In this document: positions 26,868 to 37,759 of the stretch, one piece after another
Numbering within the stretch: the first letter of the stretch is position 1
How the letters are laid out: every line of letters begins with the position of its first letter
From: Mauremys mutica
Lineage: Eukaryota; Chordata; Testudines; Geoemydidae
DNA: 64,000 bases
Assembly (NCBI RefSeq): GCF_020497125.1
Contig: NC_059075.1
Coordinates: 46,474,003-46,538,002 of the forward strand
Direction: 5' to 3'
Position numbers and translations under genes: made by a program
Notes under the pieces: generated by a model
Databases searched by the model: none
What the model was told of the DNA's origin: nothing
What the model saw: the letters and a program-made list of their open reading frames with translations, nothing else

Positions 26868-27140
26868 TAACTTAGTTCAGTGGTTAGGGTACTCACATGG
26901 GATGTGGGAGACCCAGGTTCAATTCTCCCCTCTGCCTGGTGTAGAAAAGGCACTTGAACTTCAGCATCTCCACAGTGCAGGAGAGTATCCTAATCTCTGG
27001 GCTATGGGATATTGTGCTGTGGATCTTTCTCAATCTGTTCTGTTGAAGCTGTTCCATTTATTATAAATAGTCACTGGACTGGGGACTTACACTTCAGTCA
27101 TCTCCCACATCCTAGGTGAGTCCTCTAACTACCAAGCTAT
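26868..27140. repeat. tRNA-like interspersed repeat
   Basis: Contains an A-box-like CAGTGGTTAGGGTACTC and, about 30 nt later, a B-box-like GGTTCAATTCTC. It is followed by a related inverted segment (CCTCTAACTACCAAGCTAT). The phrase CTCAATCTGTTCTGTTGAAG then CTGTTCCATTT recurs at 48630-48660, so this is a dispersed family. A second copy with the same layout lies at 48625-48930. Confidence 0.5.
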
Positions 27141-27144
27141 CGAG

Positions 27145-27430
27145 CAGAGGTCCCCAAACTCTAGGGCATGTCCCTCGGGGGCAGGGAGGAATGTTCGGGG
27201 GCATGGCTAGGGTCCAGGCCAGGCCCCACAGGGGATAGGGAGGGAGGGCCGCCCCACCACAGCTCGAGCCAAGGCTCCACTCCCACCCCTGCTCCCAGTG
27301 TCAGCCCCCTTATCTCTATCCACATCCCCCCCTCGTGGAGCTGCAGCCTTGCTCCTGGCCCCAGCTTGGGGAGGGAGCGGGCACGGACAACGGTAAGAGG
27401 AGGCACAAGGTAAAATGTTTGGGACCTCTG
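27145..27430. mobile_element. hAT-type non-autonomous element, 286 bp
   Basis: Inverted ends CAGAGGTCCCCAAACT and ATGTTTGGGACCTCTG, with flanking 8-bp near-duplications ctatcgag (27137-27144) and ctatagag (27431-27438). The interior is GC-rich. It inserted into the right end of the tRNA-like repeat above. Confidence 0.8.
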
Positions 27431-27771
27431 CTATAGAGTCTGCTAGCCTGTTGGTTGTCATTCATAGGAGCAATCCATAGTCATTGGGCCAGGGAAAGAG
27501 AGTGAGAGTGACTTGATAAGCCAGGTGGTTAAACCTAGAATACAGGAGATGCCAGTTCAAGTTCCTGCTGCAAATACTACTTAAATATTTATTTTTAAAA
27601 AAAAAAGTAGAACAGCTTTAACAGGACAGATTGAGAGAGCCCCACACTGGAATATCCTATAGCCCAGTGGCTAGGACAATCACCTGCAAAGTTCAGTTCT
27701 GCTGATGAAGTGAAGGGATTTGAACCTGGGTTTCCCATATGCCAGGAGAGTATTCTAAGCACTGGCTAAAG
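27431..27771 (+). other. Intronic, possible tRNA-like repeat fragment
   Basis: Holds GCCCAGTGGCTAGGACAATC and GGGATTTGAACCTGGGTTTC, resembling pieces of tRNA-like repeats. The latter recurs at about 48862. Limits are not clear. Confidence 0.35.
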
Positions 27772-28476
27772 CAGCAGTTCTCAACCTACAGGTTGCATGC
27801 AGCCCAATTAGCACACAGCTATGGCTCAGCTGTTTTACTTTAAAAAAAAAATTGAAAATGTGCTGCTCTGGTCTGGCAGGGGGTGGGGCTGGCTGAGGGG
27901 GAGAGAGCATAAGGCAGCCTGCAGGAGCGTTCCTACCAGCAGGAGGCTGGTGAGTGCTCCTGGGGGGTGGGGGGAGAGTGGGTCTTTGGGTGGGTTGGGG
28001 GGGAGTCCTGGCAGTGAGGGGGTGGGTGCTGGAACTAGGGGTTTGCAGGGGTGCTGCAGCACCCCCAGGTTTTAAGTGGGGCTCTGCTCCGGGCCCGGTG
28101 CCTCAGGTCCTGGCTTCCAGTCCATGCTCAGCACTCCGCTCCAGGTCTGGTGCGGGCAGTCATAGCCACCAGACACAGTAGAACTCAGATCTCAGCTGCC
28201 TGGCCCCCCATGGCAGGGTCCGGGTCTGGCTGTGCACTCCCACACAGTAGGGTCTCCGATCTGTCTGCCCGGCCCCACGCAGCGGGTCTGGGTCCCAGCT
28301 GTCCGCTCCCGTGCCCAGCGCTCGGCTTCTGGCCCCGCTCTCTGGAGGCGTCTCTGGACACGGGGGCGCTGGGCATAGGGACTGTGGGGGCAGAGGTGTT
28401 GGGAGGGGTTTGCTGTGGCTCTCAACCTACAGCCCACGTAACGTCTCACAATTATAAACAGGTTGAGAACCCATTG
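27772..28476. mobile_element. hAT-type non-autonomous element, 705 bp
   Basis: Left end CAGCAGTTCTCAACCTACAG; right end AGGTTGAGAACCCATTG, its imperfect inverted complement. Target duplications are ggctaaag (27764-27771) and ggctaaat (28477-28484). The interior is very GC-rich (about 27950-28400) and has no credible gene; the long open frames there reflect base composition. Confidence 0.8.
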
Positions 28477-28484
28477 GGCTAAAT

Positions 28485-29569
28485 GTTATAAGGGACATCC
28501 TCTTCCCCATCCCTCCACATGTTTTGTTAATCTGTTACGTTGTTTACATGAAAACGCCTGAAATCAAAACAAAATATTTCAAGCTTTGACATTATCTAAA
28601 CATTTCGAGTTCTTCAGTTTGGTCAAAACTATTTGGCAAATTCAACACATCACTGATAGCTTCAGCTGACCTGAAACTGCATTTTTTTGGCTAATAAACT
28701 ATTCAAGGAAGAAAATTCACCCAACTCTGTTCATTGTAGATGCTTAAGAGGGACTGATGAACACAGTTATAAATCTCTGCACACAGAAATAATTAGAGAG
28801 AACGCAACTTTGATCCCGCATTTGTTACTTTTTCTTTGGCACCATTTTGTGAGAAAGGATGTTGAGGACGGAAGAGTTGGGTGGTGTGGTTTTCATAATG
28901 AGCTCTCGAAAAAAGTCTCTGAGCCCACTGAGGGTGCTCAGGTAATAAGTTGCCTTTTGTAATCTGAAATTCATCTTGTTCCTTTTACAAAGAAAATAAA
29001 ACATGTAGCACATCCAGTTAGTAAGATCTGTTCAAGCTTCTGCCTTGTGTGTCTGGAGGAATTTGTCTTCTGATGCTTTTTACTAAAGATTAGGTCCTAC
29101 CAATGGGGGCCCCTCAGTGATCCCCTTCTCCCAGTTCTGCCTTTTCAGTTGCTTTCCTAGAATTCACTGCATACTCACCAAGCTGTTAATCCTTCATATT
29201 CTGACTGCCAAGTGAATTTGCTTTCTCTCTAGTTATAGTGTGAATAATAACTCTCCATCCTTCAAGAAAGTTGTCCTGTTTGCCCTCCTGACAATGGGAA
29301 TGGTGTTGCTCATTTCGGTCCTGTCTCATTGCAGAGACTGAGGTTTACAGAACCTTGTAGCCTAGACAGAATTTTTGGCATAGTTTTTTCTCTAGGGGTT
29401 AATTTGTTCTGTTGCTACTTTCATGTTCAGTGAAGTCTCCCACAGTTGGTAAAGGGTTAGTATATGCTGCGCACTGATGGAGTAGCTCCAGTTCCATCTG
29501 CTCTCTGTCTGTAGATTTCCTTGCTGTGAGTGAGGAAGACTGTACTAACAAGCTTGGTGTCCTCTGCAG
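28485..29569 (+). other. RALGAPA1: Last part of RALGAPA1 intron
   Basis: No repeat recognised. Ends with the acceptor CCTCTGCAG. Confidence 0.5.
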
Positions 29570-29718
29570 GCTCTTGCCCAGAGACCCAGCCAGGCGAAAC
29601 TCCAGCAGCAATGCAGGTGGATGGGACCGATTTAGCCTCTCCAATGTCTCCTCGGACTAGCAAGAGCCGAATGTCCATGAAACTTCGCCGCTCCTCTGGC
29701 TCAGCTAACAAGTCCTAA
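29570..29718 (+). CDS. RALGAPA1: RALGAPA1 terminal coding exon
   Basis: After the acceptor CCTCTGCAG the exon starts GC, completing a Gly codon begun by the G at 15729. It reads SCPETQPGETPAAMQVDG, then TDLASPMSPRTSKSRMSMKL, then RRSSGSANKS and TAA at 29716-29718. I recognise the SPRTSKSRMSMKLRRSSGSA tail as the longer C-terminus of RALGAPA1. It is rich in Ser/Arg and Lys, so a basic, probably disordered and phosphorylatable tail is plausible (inference). This exon is used when the 31-nt exon at 16424 is skipped; when that exon is included, this one becomes 3' UTR. Confidence 0.9.
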
Positions 29719-29940
29719 ACATTAAGAAACCTGCAGCTTCCTAGTAAACAGTGATCAGCAACCCCCTAGTGCACTGACTCTGCTTTAAGTTAAAGGAAAA
29801 TGTCCTTGATATGTGTCTCCCATAGCCAGCAAAGCCTTTTCCTGTACATTTATTTTAGACAGCGACACTGGAATTTTATTTGTAATTTAATATTTTAGCT
29901 TTTGTTATTTTTTTAATAAAACTCCAGGCTGCCATATTAT
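29719..29940 (+). other. RALGAPA1: RALGAPA1 3' UTR (proximal form)
   Basis: Non-coding sequence after the TAA up to the likely cleavage site about 15-25 nt past the AATAAA at 29915-29920. Further AATAAA motifs at 30110, 30234, 30249 and 30885 could serve longer forms. Confidence 0.65.
29915..29920 (+). terminator. RALGAPA1: Poly(A) signal AATAAA of RALGAPA1
   Basis: Canonical hexamer about 200 nt after the stop, followed by a T/GT-rich stretch (TTTTCAGTGTAGTTTCTTCT) suitable as a downstream element. Confidence 0.7.
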
Positions 29941-32090
29941 TTTCAGTGTAGTTTCTTCTCTGCACTTTTTACCTTCCAGGATGATGATGTCTAAAGTAGC
30001 CACTTTTAACCCTGTTGTTAACCTCAAGCCACACACGGAATTGGAGACTGCAGTCTTATTACATTTTATTTATTGTGCCCCCATTGCAATTTTCTTTGTA
30101 ACAGAAAGAAATAAATATGTACAATTTGAAATGAATGTACAATTTTAAATTGAAAATGCATTTGTAACGTCCTCCTCAAATGTCACAGATATTGTTAATG
30201 CACAGGATATGTACAGATTATTTATGTTATAAGAATAAAATACTTAAAATAAATGGTCTTTTAGCATTTCAGAGTTCAAATGAGAGAATTTGCTAGCAGC
30301 ACCAACTCCTTCACTATATAATGTATCATTTCATAACTGTGCAGGTGATGCCATAACCTATGCCCAAATACCAGAAAAAAATCACTGTGCTGAAATTCTA
30401 TTTATGCTTGGCTTCCAAATATTTTTATAATGTTTGCTTTCTAAGTGGTATCAATAGTAAATTCTAGTCTGTTCTGAAGCTGTGGCCTTTATCATCAAGC
30501 TGCTGGATCTAGATCTATATTACTCTTTCTTACATAAAAGCACTTTTCTGATGTAAATTCATTGCTACAGTAATGTGTACTTTTAAAGAAAAGGGAACAT
30601 GCTCCAGGAGTCTGACCTGAAATGGTGGCTTTTTTTCTAACCATATAGGTGTAGATTAGTACACATTCCACCCACCCAGAGATATTTTCCTACAGGCGAT
30701 GAAATGCTCACATTTGTTTTGAGTTGGGCATATTCTGTTATAATGAAATGTAGCATGGCATTGGTACTAACGGCATGTGTAAATATATCATAAGGCAACC
30801 ATAGAAATATAAATTACGTATTGTCATTCATGTAGTATCTACAAATTTGTAATGGTTAAGAGAAGACATGCTATTTAATAATACAATAAAATTATTCTTA
30901 CCACCTTCTTTATATTATTTATTCCTCTGCAGAGATTGGACTCTTGTTATTCAAATCAATAAGAGTGGCTTAGTCTGTTATCAGATAAATTAGAGGGTTT
31001 TGGAAGGGTTGGTGTGATGTGTGATTTTGTTTTCATCCTTACTAAATTTGGTGTAAATTCTTAGATCTCTAGCCTTAGCCCCTTGTAGTGCTTCCAACAC
31101 ACATCCTCTTAAAACTCTTCCCCAGAGCCACTAGACTAATATGCAGTACCTAAAGCAGGTCAAATAATACAAAGCACCTATGAGAACATCTTTCTGTGTG
31201 AGCTGTGTGCCCTTAGCTAGTTGCAGGAACAGCATTTGGTGGTCATTATATGGTTATAGTCTGTTCTTAGTTCATTATATTTGATTGTACGAGCAAAGAT
31301 TAAGGCTGGTGGTGCAATAACCTCATTTATTAAGTGAGTTTCTCCAAGGGAGAATTTACTTTAAGGAAATTAATTAGATTTGTTTAACCCCCCCCCCCTT
31401 AGACTTTTGATACTTTTTAAAAGCCTTCCTGGAATCCCAAATTACCAAAGCACCTTTTGTTTCTCAACAGATCACTGCAAAGATGCACTTATGAAATAAT
31501 AGCACCGTTCAGATAAGTTCTGACAAAAAGTGTTGTTGAGCTGGAAGTTTTGCTTCAGCAGGAGTTTTGTGTGACAGTTTCCCCCTGTTTATAGATTGAC
31601 TCTTCTGAGTTCTTGGGCCAAACAAGAGAAACACCCCTCTCATGCATATTTGTACTCAGGAAAGTAGCATTGTATCTTTAATCTTTTGTTATACAAGTCT
31701 CACTACTCCATGTCTTCATACTTTATATTGGTTTATAAAGAGATACTAAACTGTGAAGAAATAATTACTGTAGAGGAAGCCAATCCAGCTATTTTAAATT
31801 GATTCTTCTGCTCATTTGAGAGGGTACAGGAGCTGATTATTTTAATCCATTAGTCTATACAAAATCACCTGCTAACCCATTCCCCAGCTAGCTTCAGGAA
31901 AAGGATTAGTTTTGTTTTAAATACTTTATTCAAATATCAACTTTGCCTAAGTTACCATCCTATTTTGAAATAAGTATTTGTATGCAGAGATTCAAGAGGA
32001 AATATCACTATCTTTGCACTCTGAATGTGATGTTCTAAAACATTCAGACAGATCCCTTCAACGTGAGGAAATATATTGTCAATGCACTTA
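29941..32090. other. Intergenic, between convergent genes
   Basis: AT-rich, with possible distal RALGAPA1 poly(A) signals and a C run at 31389-31397. No repeat or gene recognised. A TTTATT at 31925-31930 would be AATAAA for a very long INSM2 3' UTR, but nothing else supports that. Confidence 0.4.
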
Positions 32091-32091
32091 T

Positions 32092-32352
32092 TAATATAGA
32101 GAGAGACAAGGTGGGTGAGAGAATCTTATTTTTCAACAGGCCACTTCACCTTGAATGGTCCCTTAGAATGTGTGTTAACGACTTATGCTAAACAATCCGT
32201 TTCAACTTATATTTAACTGTGACATAGAGAACCTTTCCCAGACCTGAAGAAAAGCTCTTTGGGGCTTAAAAGCTTGTCTCTCACTAACAGAAGCGGGTCT
32301 AATAAAAGATGCATCATCCACCTTGTCTCTCTAATATCCTGGGACCCAGATG
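32092..32352. repeat. Foldback-type dispersed repeat
   Basis: The right part (32141-32352) contains TTATGCTAAACAATC, CTGAAGAAAAGCTCT, AAAAGCTTGTCTCTC and ACCTTGTCTCTCTAATATCC, in the same order as the copy at 44160-44345. The left edge (32095-32117), AGAGAGAGACAAGGTGGGTGA, is the inverted complement of the right end, giving terminal inverted arms. Confidence 0.6.
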
Positions 32353-33721
32353 GCTATAATACTGCAAACTTAATATTATGTGTCAATATAGGAGGGGTGC
32401 TTATCTGCTCTTTAGCAACATCCTAGAAGGATTGTGTCGACTTTTAAGCTGGCTAATGTTCACAACATCAGTAGAAGGGATGGAGTTTGAGTTAATTGAG
32501 AAAGAGGGGATTCAGGATCGTAGCCGCTTGGAATCCTGGGCGCTGAAATGGATCGCTTACAGGCATCCTGTGTGATGATTTTGTACTGATGCTCTTTGCC
32601 CTGGATAGAACACAATACAAGGAATGTACCCATTTGTGTGTAGTGTTGGCCAAGCTAGCAACCCACTAAAATAGCAAGTTTTCCAACCTCCAGTTGTTAG
32701 AGAGGAGCGTTTTGTCTACACTAAATTTTCTAGAGTATACAACATACAGTGATCAGAAAATGCGCAAAGAGCTAACAAACGGTTAACAATTCATATTTTA
32801 ATAACCAACAGCAGACAGTAGGTTAATTCTCCATAAGTATTGCTAGTTATATAGGACTTGACACTGACTTAATATGAACACTTAACTTTATGTACTTTAA
32901 TACAGGATACAGCGAAGAAAACATAATAAATTATTAAAGTTGTGGAGCTGGGGCTTCTATTAAAACAGTTTAACTAAGCCAGTCTCCTTTTTCACGAAAA
33001 ATAATACTCTTCTTTTTAAATAGGATATGCAGCTGTACTTCTATCCTGGGGGAGAGACTACAGAAGATTATTTACTTTCACTATCAGTAGCCGCTTCCCC
33101 AGCACTCCCCACAGCTAGCCCGAGGTTTTTATGTTTGGATAATTTTCGTCTTTTCAAGCATTATATAAGAGCTCTTCAAAATACTGTTACTAACTTTCAG
33201 TGGTAAGGGGGCCATGCCTAGATCCAACTCCCCAAATTTACTGAAAATATGACGCTTGTCACTAGTTCTCTCTCACTTTTTGGATTCACAGAATATACAT
33301 TGCAGTCTAAGTCCATTAAGGCAGCAGGGATAATTCGTAGTCAACTTGTGGTTGACTTATTAAACTTTTGGCATGATGGCAACAGGACTTTTCGTTTGCT
33401 GCCACTTGGCAGCCTCTCCCCTGCCCCTTCCTGATTTTTCCTTTGTAGACATGTATGCACACACTGCGACTTTCCATAGGAATTACAGCTTGGATAGGAT
33501 TCGTTTAGCTCACCGGTGGTTTTGAAGAATCCTATCAAATCAACTATTTAAACTACAGGAGAGTCATTAACACTGCAGACTACAACCAAATACACCCTTT
33601 CCCCCGGGGAGCACTAGACATTTCAAACACCAGTTTAGAGGGACTCTGCGAGGTGACAGTTCAGTCCCTATGAACGAGATTCCCCTGCCAGCGCCCGTGC
33701 CTTCCCATGCCCTCTTACTCA
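32353..33721. other. Probable INSM2 3' UTR and intergenic DNA
   Basis: No repeat or exon recognised. The part next to 33721 is presumably the INSM2 3' UTR. No canonical AATAAA on the minus strand was found near it; ATTAAA variants (minus) near 32901 and 32802 are possible. Confidence 0.4.
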
Positions 33722-35140
33722 TTAGCAGCCTGGTCTGACCGCCATCTGGAGCAGAAGGACCTGCCTGTTCTCCGTGGGGTGGCACTTGTTGATGTGCCTG
33801 GTGAGCCCCGGCGAGCTGAAGAAGGTAGCAGGGCAGTGCTTGCAGGAGAAGATCTGCTGCTCCCCTTCCGTGGCACTGCTCTCGGGCTGCACCATGGGCA
33901 GCAGCAGCTCCTCCCGCACGGCGTGCCACAGCCGGTGCTTGTCCCTGATGTCCGCCGAGGGGAAGTGGGCCCCGCACAGGTGGCAGGGGAAGGTGATCTG
34001 GCCCCGCTCCAGGGGGCTGTAGGCCGCCGGCCGGGGCGCCTCGTGGGTGCTGAGGTGCTTGCGCAGGTAAGCCTGGCGGCGGAACTTCTTGTGGCAGTAG
34101 GGGCAGACGAAGACCTCGTTGCCGCCGGGGATCGGGCCCGGAGGGGCCGCCTCCCTCAGCCCCTCGCTGCCCGCCCCGCACAGGGCGCTCTGGCCGGCGG
34201 ACTTCAGGTCTCGGCAGCAGGAGCTGTCCGCGGCGCTGGGGTGCTGATCCTGCTCGGGCGGCGGCGGCGGCTGGCGCGGCCCCTCGGGGGCTGCGGGGCG
34301 CGGCTCGCTGCTGTTCTCCTTCCCCTCAGAGGGGCACGGGGCGCCCGAGGGCTTCTTGGCGCCCGGGCCGGCGGCGGGGCGGGGCTTGTGCCAGCGGCGG
34401 TGCGAGGCCAGGTTGGCCGGGCAGCTGAAGATCTTGTGGCACTCGGGGCAGCGGTACTCGACGCGCACGATGCGCGAGCAGCGGTGCTGGGCCAGCGCCA
34501 GCGGGTCCGCGTACTGCTCCTTGCACAGCTGGCAGATGAACTCGCCCAGCGGCGTGCGCCCGCCCGCGGGGGGGCCGGCCCGGCCCTCCGGCCCTTCCGC
34601 CTTGATCCGCAGCCCCAGCACGGGCGACGTGGTCACCTCGTCGGCGAAGCTGAGCTTCCGCAGGGCCTTGGGCTTCTTGGCCGGCGCCTTGGCCCGGGGC
34701 GGCCGCTTCAGCGCCGGGCAGAGCGGCTCCTGGGCCAGCCGGCCGCCCGGCGCGGGGAGGGGCGTGCGGGGCGGCAGCAGGAGCCTCTCGGCGGGCGGGA
34801 AGGACTCGGCGGAGGCGGGCGAGCTGAGGCAGCGCTCGAAGAAAGCCTTCCTCAGCCCCGCCGCGCTGCAGGCGCCCCCCGCACCCCAGGCGGCCGGTCC
34901 CTCGGGCGGAGTTGGCCGACAAGTGGCTGTCCCAGGAGCTGGCTCCGGGCTCGGCGGCGGGGCGACCGGCTCCCGCTCCTCCGGAGCGGCTTTGGGGAGC
35001 GGGGACACGGGTGGGCCGGCCAGCGGGGGCTCCTGGGCGGGGGGCACCTGCAGAGGCTGCTGGGGGTCCCTCTCCTGGCGGCGCACCCTGTAGGAGCCGC
35101 CCGCCCTCCTGCTCCGCTTCACCAGAAACCCCCGGGGCAT
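33722..35140 (-). CDS. INSM2: INSM2, SNAG-domain zinc-finger transcriptional repressor
   Basis: Single-exon gene of 472 codons encoding a nuclear DNA-binding repressor of the insulinoma-associated family. The start at 35140 was chosen because it puts the SNAG motif MPRGFLVKR at the very N-terminus, where it recruits LSD1-type corepressors. It has A at -3; the frame stays open 46 codons further upstream but that part is implausible. Residues 30-80 are Pro-rich. A family-specific block RKLSFADEVTTSPVLGLRIK lies at 161-180. Zinc fingers: 1 is atypical C2HC (C203, C206, H219, C221); 2 C2H2 (C231, C234, H247, H251); 3 (C346, C349, H362, H366); 4 (C386, C389, H402, H406); 5 (C433, C436, H449, H454). 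It is shorter than human INSM2 (566 aa as I recall). INSM1 is the alternative; the RALGAPA1 neighbour and GGSYRVR N-terminus favour INSM2. Confidence 0.92.
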   Translation of the reverse strand: MPRGFLVKRSRRAGGSYRVRRQERDPQQPLQVPPAQEPPLAGPPVSPLPKAAPEEREPVAPPPSPEPAPGTATCRPTPPEGPAAWGAGGACSAAGLRKAFFERCLSSPASAESFPPAERLLLPPRTPLPAPGGRLAQEPLCPALKRPPRAKAPAKKPKALRKLSFADEVTTSPVLGLRIKAEGPEGRAGPPAGGRTPLGEFICQLCKEQYADPLALAQHRCSRIVRVEYRCPECHKIFSCPANLASHRRWHKPRPAAGPGAKKPSGAPCPSEGKENSSEPRPAAPEGPRQPPPPPEQDQHPSAADSSCCRDLKSAGQSALCGAGSEGLREAAPPGPIPGGNEVFVCPYCHKKFRRQAYLRKHLSTHEAPRPAAYSPLERGQITFPCHLCGAHFPSADIRDKHRLWHAVREELLLPMVQPESSATEGEQQIFSCKHCPATFFSSPGLTRHINKCHPTENRQVLLLQMAVRPGC

Positions 35141-35238
35141 CTTCCCGCGTGCGGGGCGGTGGCGAGGGCCAGGGCACCGGGCTGAGCCTGCAGCCCCCCA
35201 GGAGCGCTGAGCATCGCGGCGCCGCCTGCCCGAGGTGC

Positions 35239-35245
35239 ATTTATA
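35239..35245 (-). promoter_or_regulatory. INSM2: INSM2 TATA box
   Basis: On the minus strand the sequence reads GGTATAAATGC, a good TATA box, about 100 nt upstream of the ATG. This predicts a start site near 35210 and a short 5' UTR of roughly 70 nt. An inverted CCAAT (plus-strand CCAAT at 35300-35304) and a GC box (GGGCGG at 35294-35299) lie 50-60 nt further upstream. Confidence 0.65.
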
Positions 35246-35350
35246 CCTAAAGGCGCCTATTGTTTGCCAAGGCGTCATCCTCCCTTTAGCAAAGGGCGGC
35301 CAATGAGGAGTTGGAGCCGCCGCTGGATGAGGGAGGGGGGAGGATGGGCT

Positions 35351-36817
35351 GGGAAGGGAAGGAGCCTCAAGTGTGTGGCGGGGGCTCTAAGTCCTGGCTA
35401 AAGGGCCCCTCCGAACACCCTCCCCGCTAGAGACAGAGGGTCTGAGCTGGCACAAGGCGTCCAACGCAGACTCTGCCCTTGGACCTTCATGGTCCCTGCC
35501 TGGCGTTTGGAATGACACCAACCAATACACCCATCCAACGGGCGAGAACCCCCTTCTGGCCGCTCTGTAGCTAGACCAGCTTAGCTCCCCCCAGCCCAGC
35601 GCTGGGTGTGGGCTGCCACAGGAGCCCCAGGTCTCTGGTCTGACGGCTACCAAATGTTATCTTGACTAGAGCCGCTGGGAGTTCCAGGCAGGCTCTCGGC
35701 GACTTACCCTACACTTCCCAAGACCATGTGAGTCACCTTACGGGAGCTTCTCTTGGAATGACCGTTCTTTAAAGCTGGGGAGTTGGTTAAGTGAAAGAAG
35801 CAATTTCTCTTCCCTCTAAAATCTTGGAGATTTATCGAAATGAGTGAATTCCACGTGTTTATGTCCTGACTGTAGCTGGTTCTTCGGTGTATCTGTCTCG
35901 CTATTGCCTCCTTCCCCGGGGCCCCACCATCACTTACTCCCTCTTCTGCAAGGCGTTTGCCTCGTGGACTAAGACATTTTAGAGCTTCTTATAACAATGG
36001 ATCAAATTCATATCCCCCGTCATCAAGTGCATCCTATGAGGTGAATTTAGTCCATCTCACATCAAGAAAAGGGATAAATTTAATAGGAAGTCCTTCGCTC
36101 CCAGCCTTGCACGATGTCCTCTTCCTGAGAAGGTAGGTGAAATATATCGATGTGGGGGTCGTTTTCTCTTTAATTACCAGGTTACCCCCATCTAATTGAC
36201 ATGTCTCTAGTCTAGATCTAGTTTGCTAAGTTAGGTTTTTATTCCTACCCAAAAAAAGGCAACAGGAAGCACATCCATTTACACATCTCCCCATTCCAGC
36301 GCTCCTTGGGAAAAGAAGCACCAGGACTTTGTAAAGGTGGAGGATTGGCCTCTATGTGTGTTAAAGAGATGGTACCCGCTCGGCTACACTTGACTTGTTC
36401 AGAAAGTTAACTATAGGTTTTTCCTCTGTAGCGCCTATCAGGTCCATCCCACTAGATAGTGCAGGGTTGGTGGTCCCTGTTGTACATTTGTTAGAGCTTT
36501 GTCCAGTCTAGTTTGAAATGATCTAAGCTGTCTGCAGTTGCACTTTGGGATGGAACTGGGGTTGTGTGTCTGTCACTGTGTTTCTCTTCAGGGGTATTTC
36601 CTCTACCGCCAGGCACCAGCACTCTCATTACCATACAGCTGCTGGCCTGCTTGCTGCAGCTTCATACTGTTGGAGAGAGAGAGGGATGGAGCATGGAGAT
36701 ATGGGACCATTTAATGCACTGAACCATTGGCTTGTGTTTTCATTTCAAACCATGCCTCCTAAAAGCTCCAGGGGAAAGGGCTTTTATCTGTCAGCTACCG
36801 CACCTTGGTAAATTAGA
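35351..36817. other. Region upstream of INSM2, no gene
   Basis: Moderate GC content, falling with distance from the promoter; no repeat or coding region recognised. It may hold proximal enhancers, but nothing specific can be supported. Confidence 0.4.
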
Positions 36818-37759
36818 TCCCAGGAAGATTGTGAAGAGCTACAAAAGGATCTCACAAAACTGGGTGACTGGGCAACAAAATGGCAGATGAAATTCAGTGT
36901 TGATAAATGCAAAGTAATGCACATTGCAAAACATAATCCCAACTATACATACAAAATGATGGGGTCTAAATTAGCTGTTACCATGCAAGAAAGAGCTCTT
37001 GGAGTCATTGTGAATAGTTCTCTGAAAATATCCACCAATGTGCAGTGGCAGTTCAAAAAGCAAACAGAATGTTGGGAATCATAATAAGACAGAAAGTATC
37101 ATATTGACTCTATATAAATCCATGGTACGCCCACATCTTTAATACTGCATAGATATGTGGTCACCCCACTTCAAAAAAGATACATTGGAATTGGAAAAGG
37201 TTCAGAAAAGGGCAACAAAATAATTTGGGGTATGGAACAGCTTCTGTCTGAGGAGAGATTAATAAAACTGAGACTTTTCAGCCTGGAAAAGAGACAACTA
37301 AGGGGGGATATGATAGAGGTATATAAAATCATGACTGGTGTGGAGAAAGTAAATAAGTAAGTGTTATTTACTCCTTCTCATAACACAAGAACTAGGGGGT
37401 CACCAAATGAAATTAATAGGCAGCAGGTTTAAAACAAACAAAAGAAAGTATTTTTTCACACAGTGCACAGACAACCTGTGGAACTCCTTGCCAAAGGATG
37501 TTGTGAAGGCCAAGACTATAACAGGATTCAAAAAAGAACTAAATATGTTCGTGGAGGATAGGTCCATCAATAGGGATAGTGTCCCTAACCTCTGTTTGCC
37601 AAAAGCTTGGAATGGGCAACAGGGGATGGATCTCTTGATGATTACCTGTTCTGTTCATTTCCTCAGGGGCACCTGACATTGGCCACAGTTAGAGGACAGG
37701 ATACTGGGGTAGATGGACCTTTGGTCTGACCCAATATGGTCGTTCTTATCTTCTTATGT
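36818..37759 (+). mobile_element. CR1 LINE, 5'-truncated
   Basis: Translation shows the conserved region after the CR1 reverse transcriptase: WATKWQMKFSVDKCKVMHI, then a block with LGVIVNSSLKIS, and later FSLEKRQLRGDMIEVYKIM and RKYFFTQCTDNLWNSLPKDV. Stops and frame breaks separate these. The 3' end reads GGTCTGACCCAATATGGTCG then TTCTTATCTTCTTATGT, the usual CR1 terminus. Only the distal part of ORF2 and the 3' UTR remain. Confidence 0.85.

Larger units (their letters stand above)
33700..35350. other. INSM2: CpG-rich island covering INSM2
   Basis: By eye, base composition changes sharply to GC-rich with dense CG dinucleotides from about 33,750 to 35,330, coinciding with the INSM2 coding region and promoter. 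The high GC produces very long open frames in all phases (for example 33707-35185 on the plus strand), which are shadows. Confidence 0.75.

Noticed and set aside
26880..26935. tRNA gene
   Set aside because: A/B-box-like words belong to a dispersed repeat with a second copy near 48.8 kb; no intact cloverleaf.
33707..35185. 492-codon plus-strand open frame opposite INSM2, and several other long GC-rich frames
   Set aside because: They are shadows of the INSM2 coding region produced by its high GC content; translations are Ala/Gly/Arg-rich without domains.
35140..35278. Upstream in-frame ATG at 35278 as the INSM2 start
   Set aside because: It would bury the SNAG motif 46 residues inside, whereas SNAG must be N-terminal; it also lies upstream of the TATA box.
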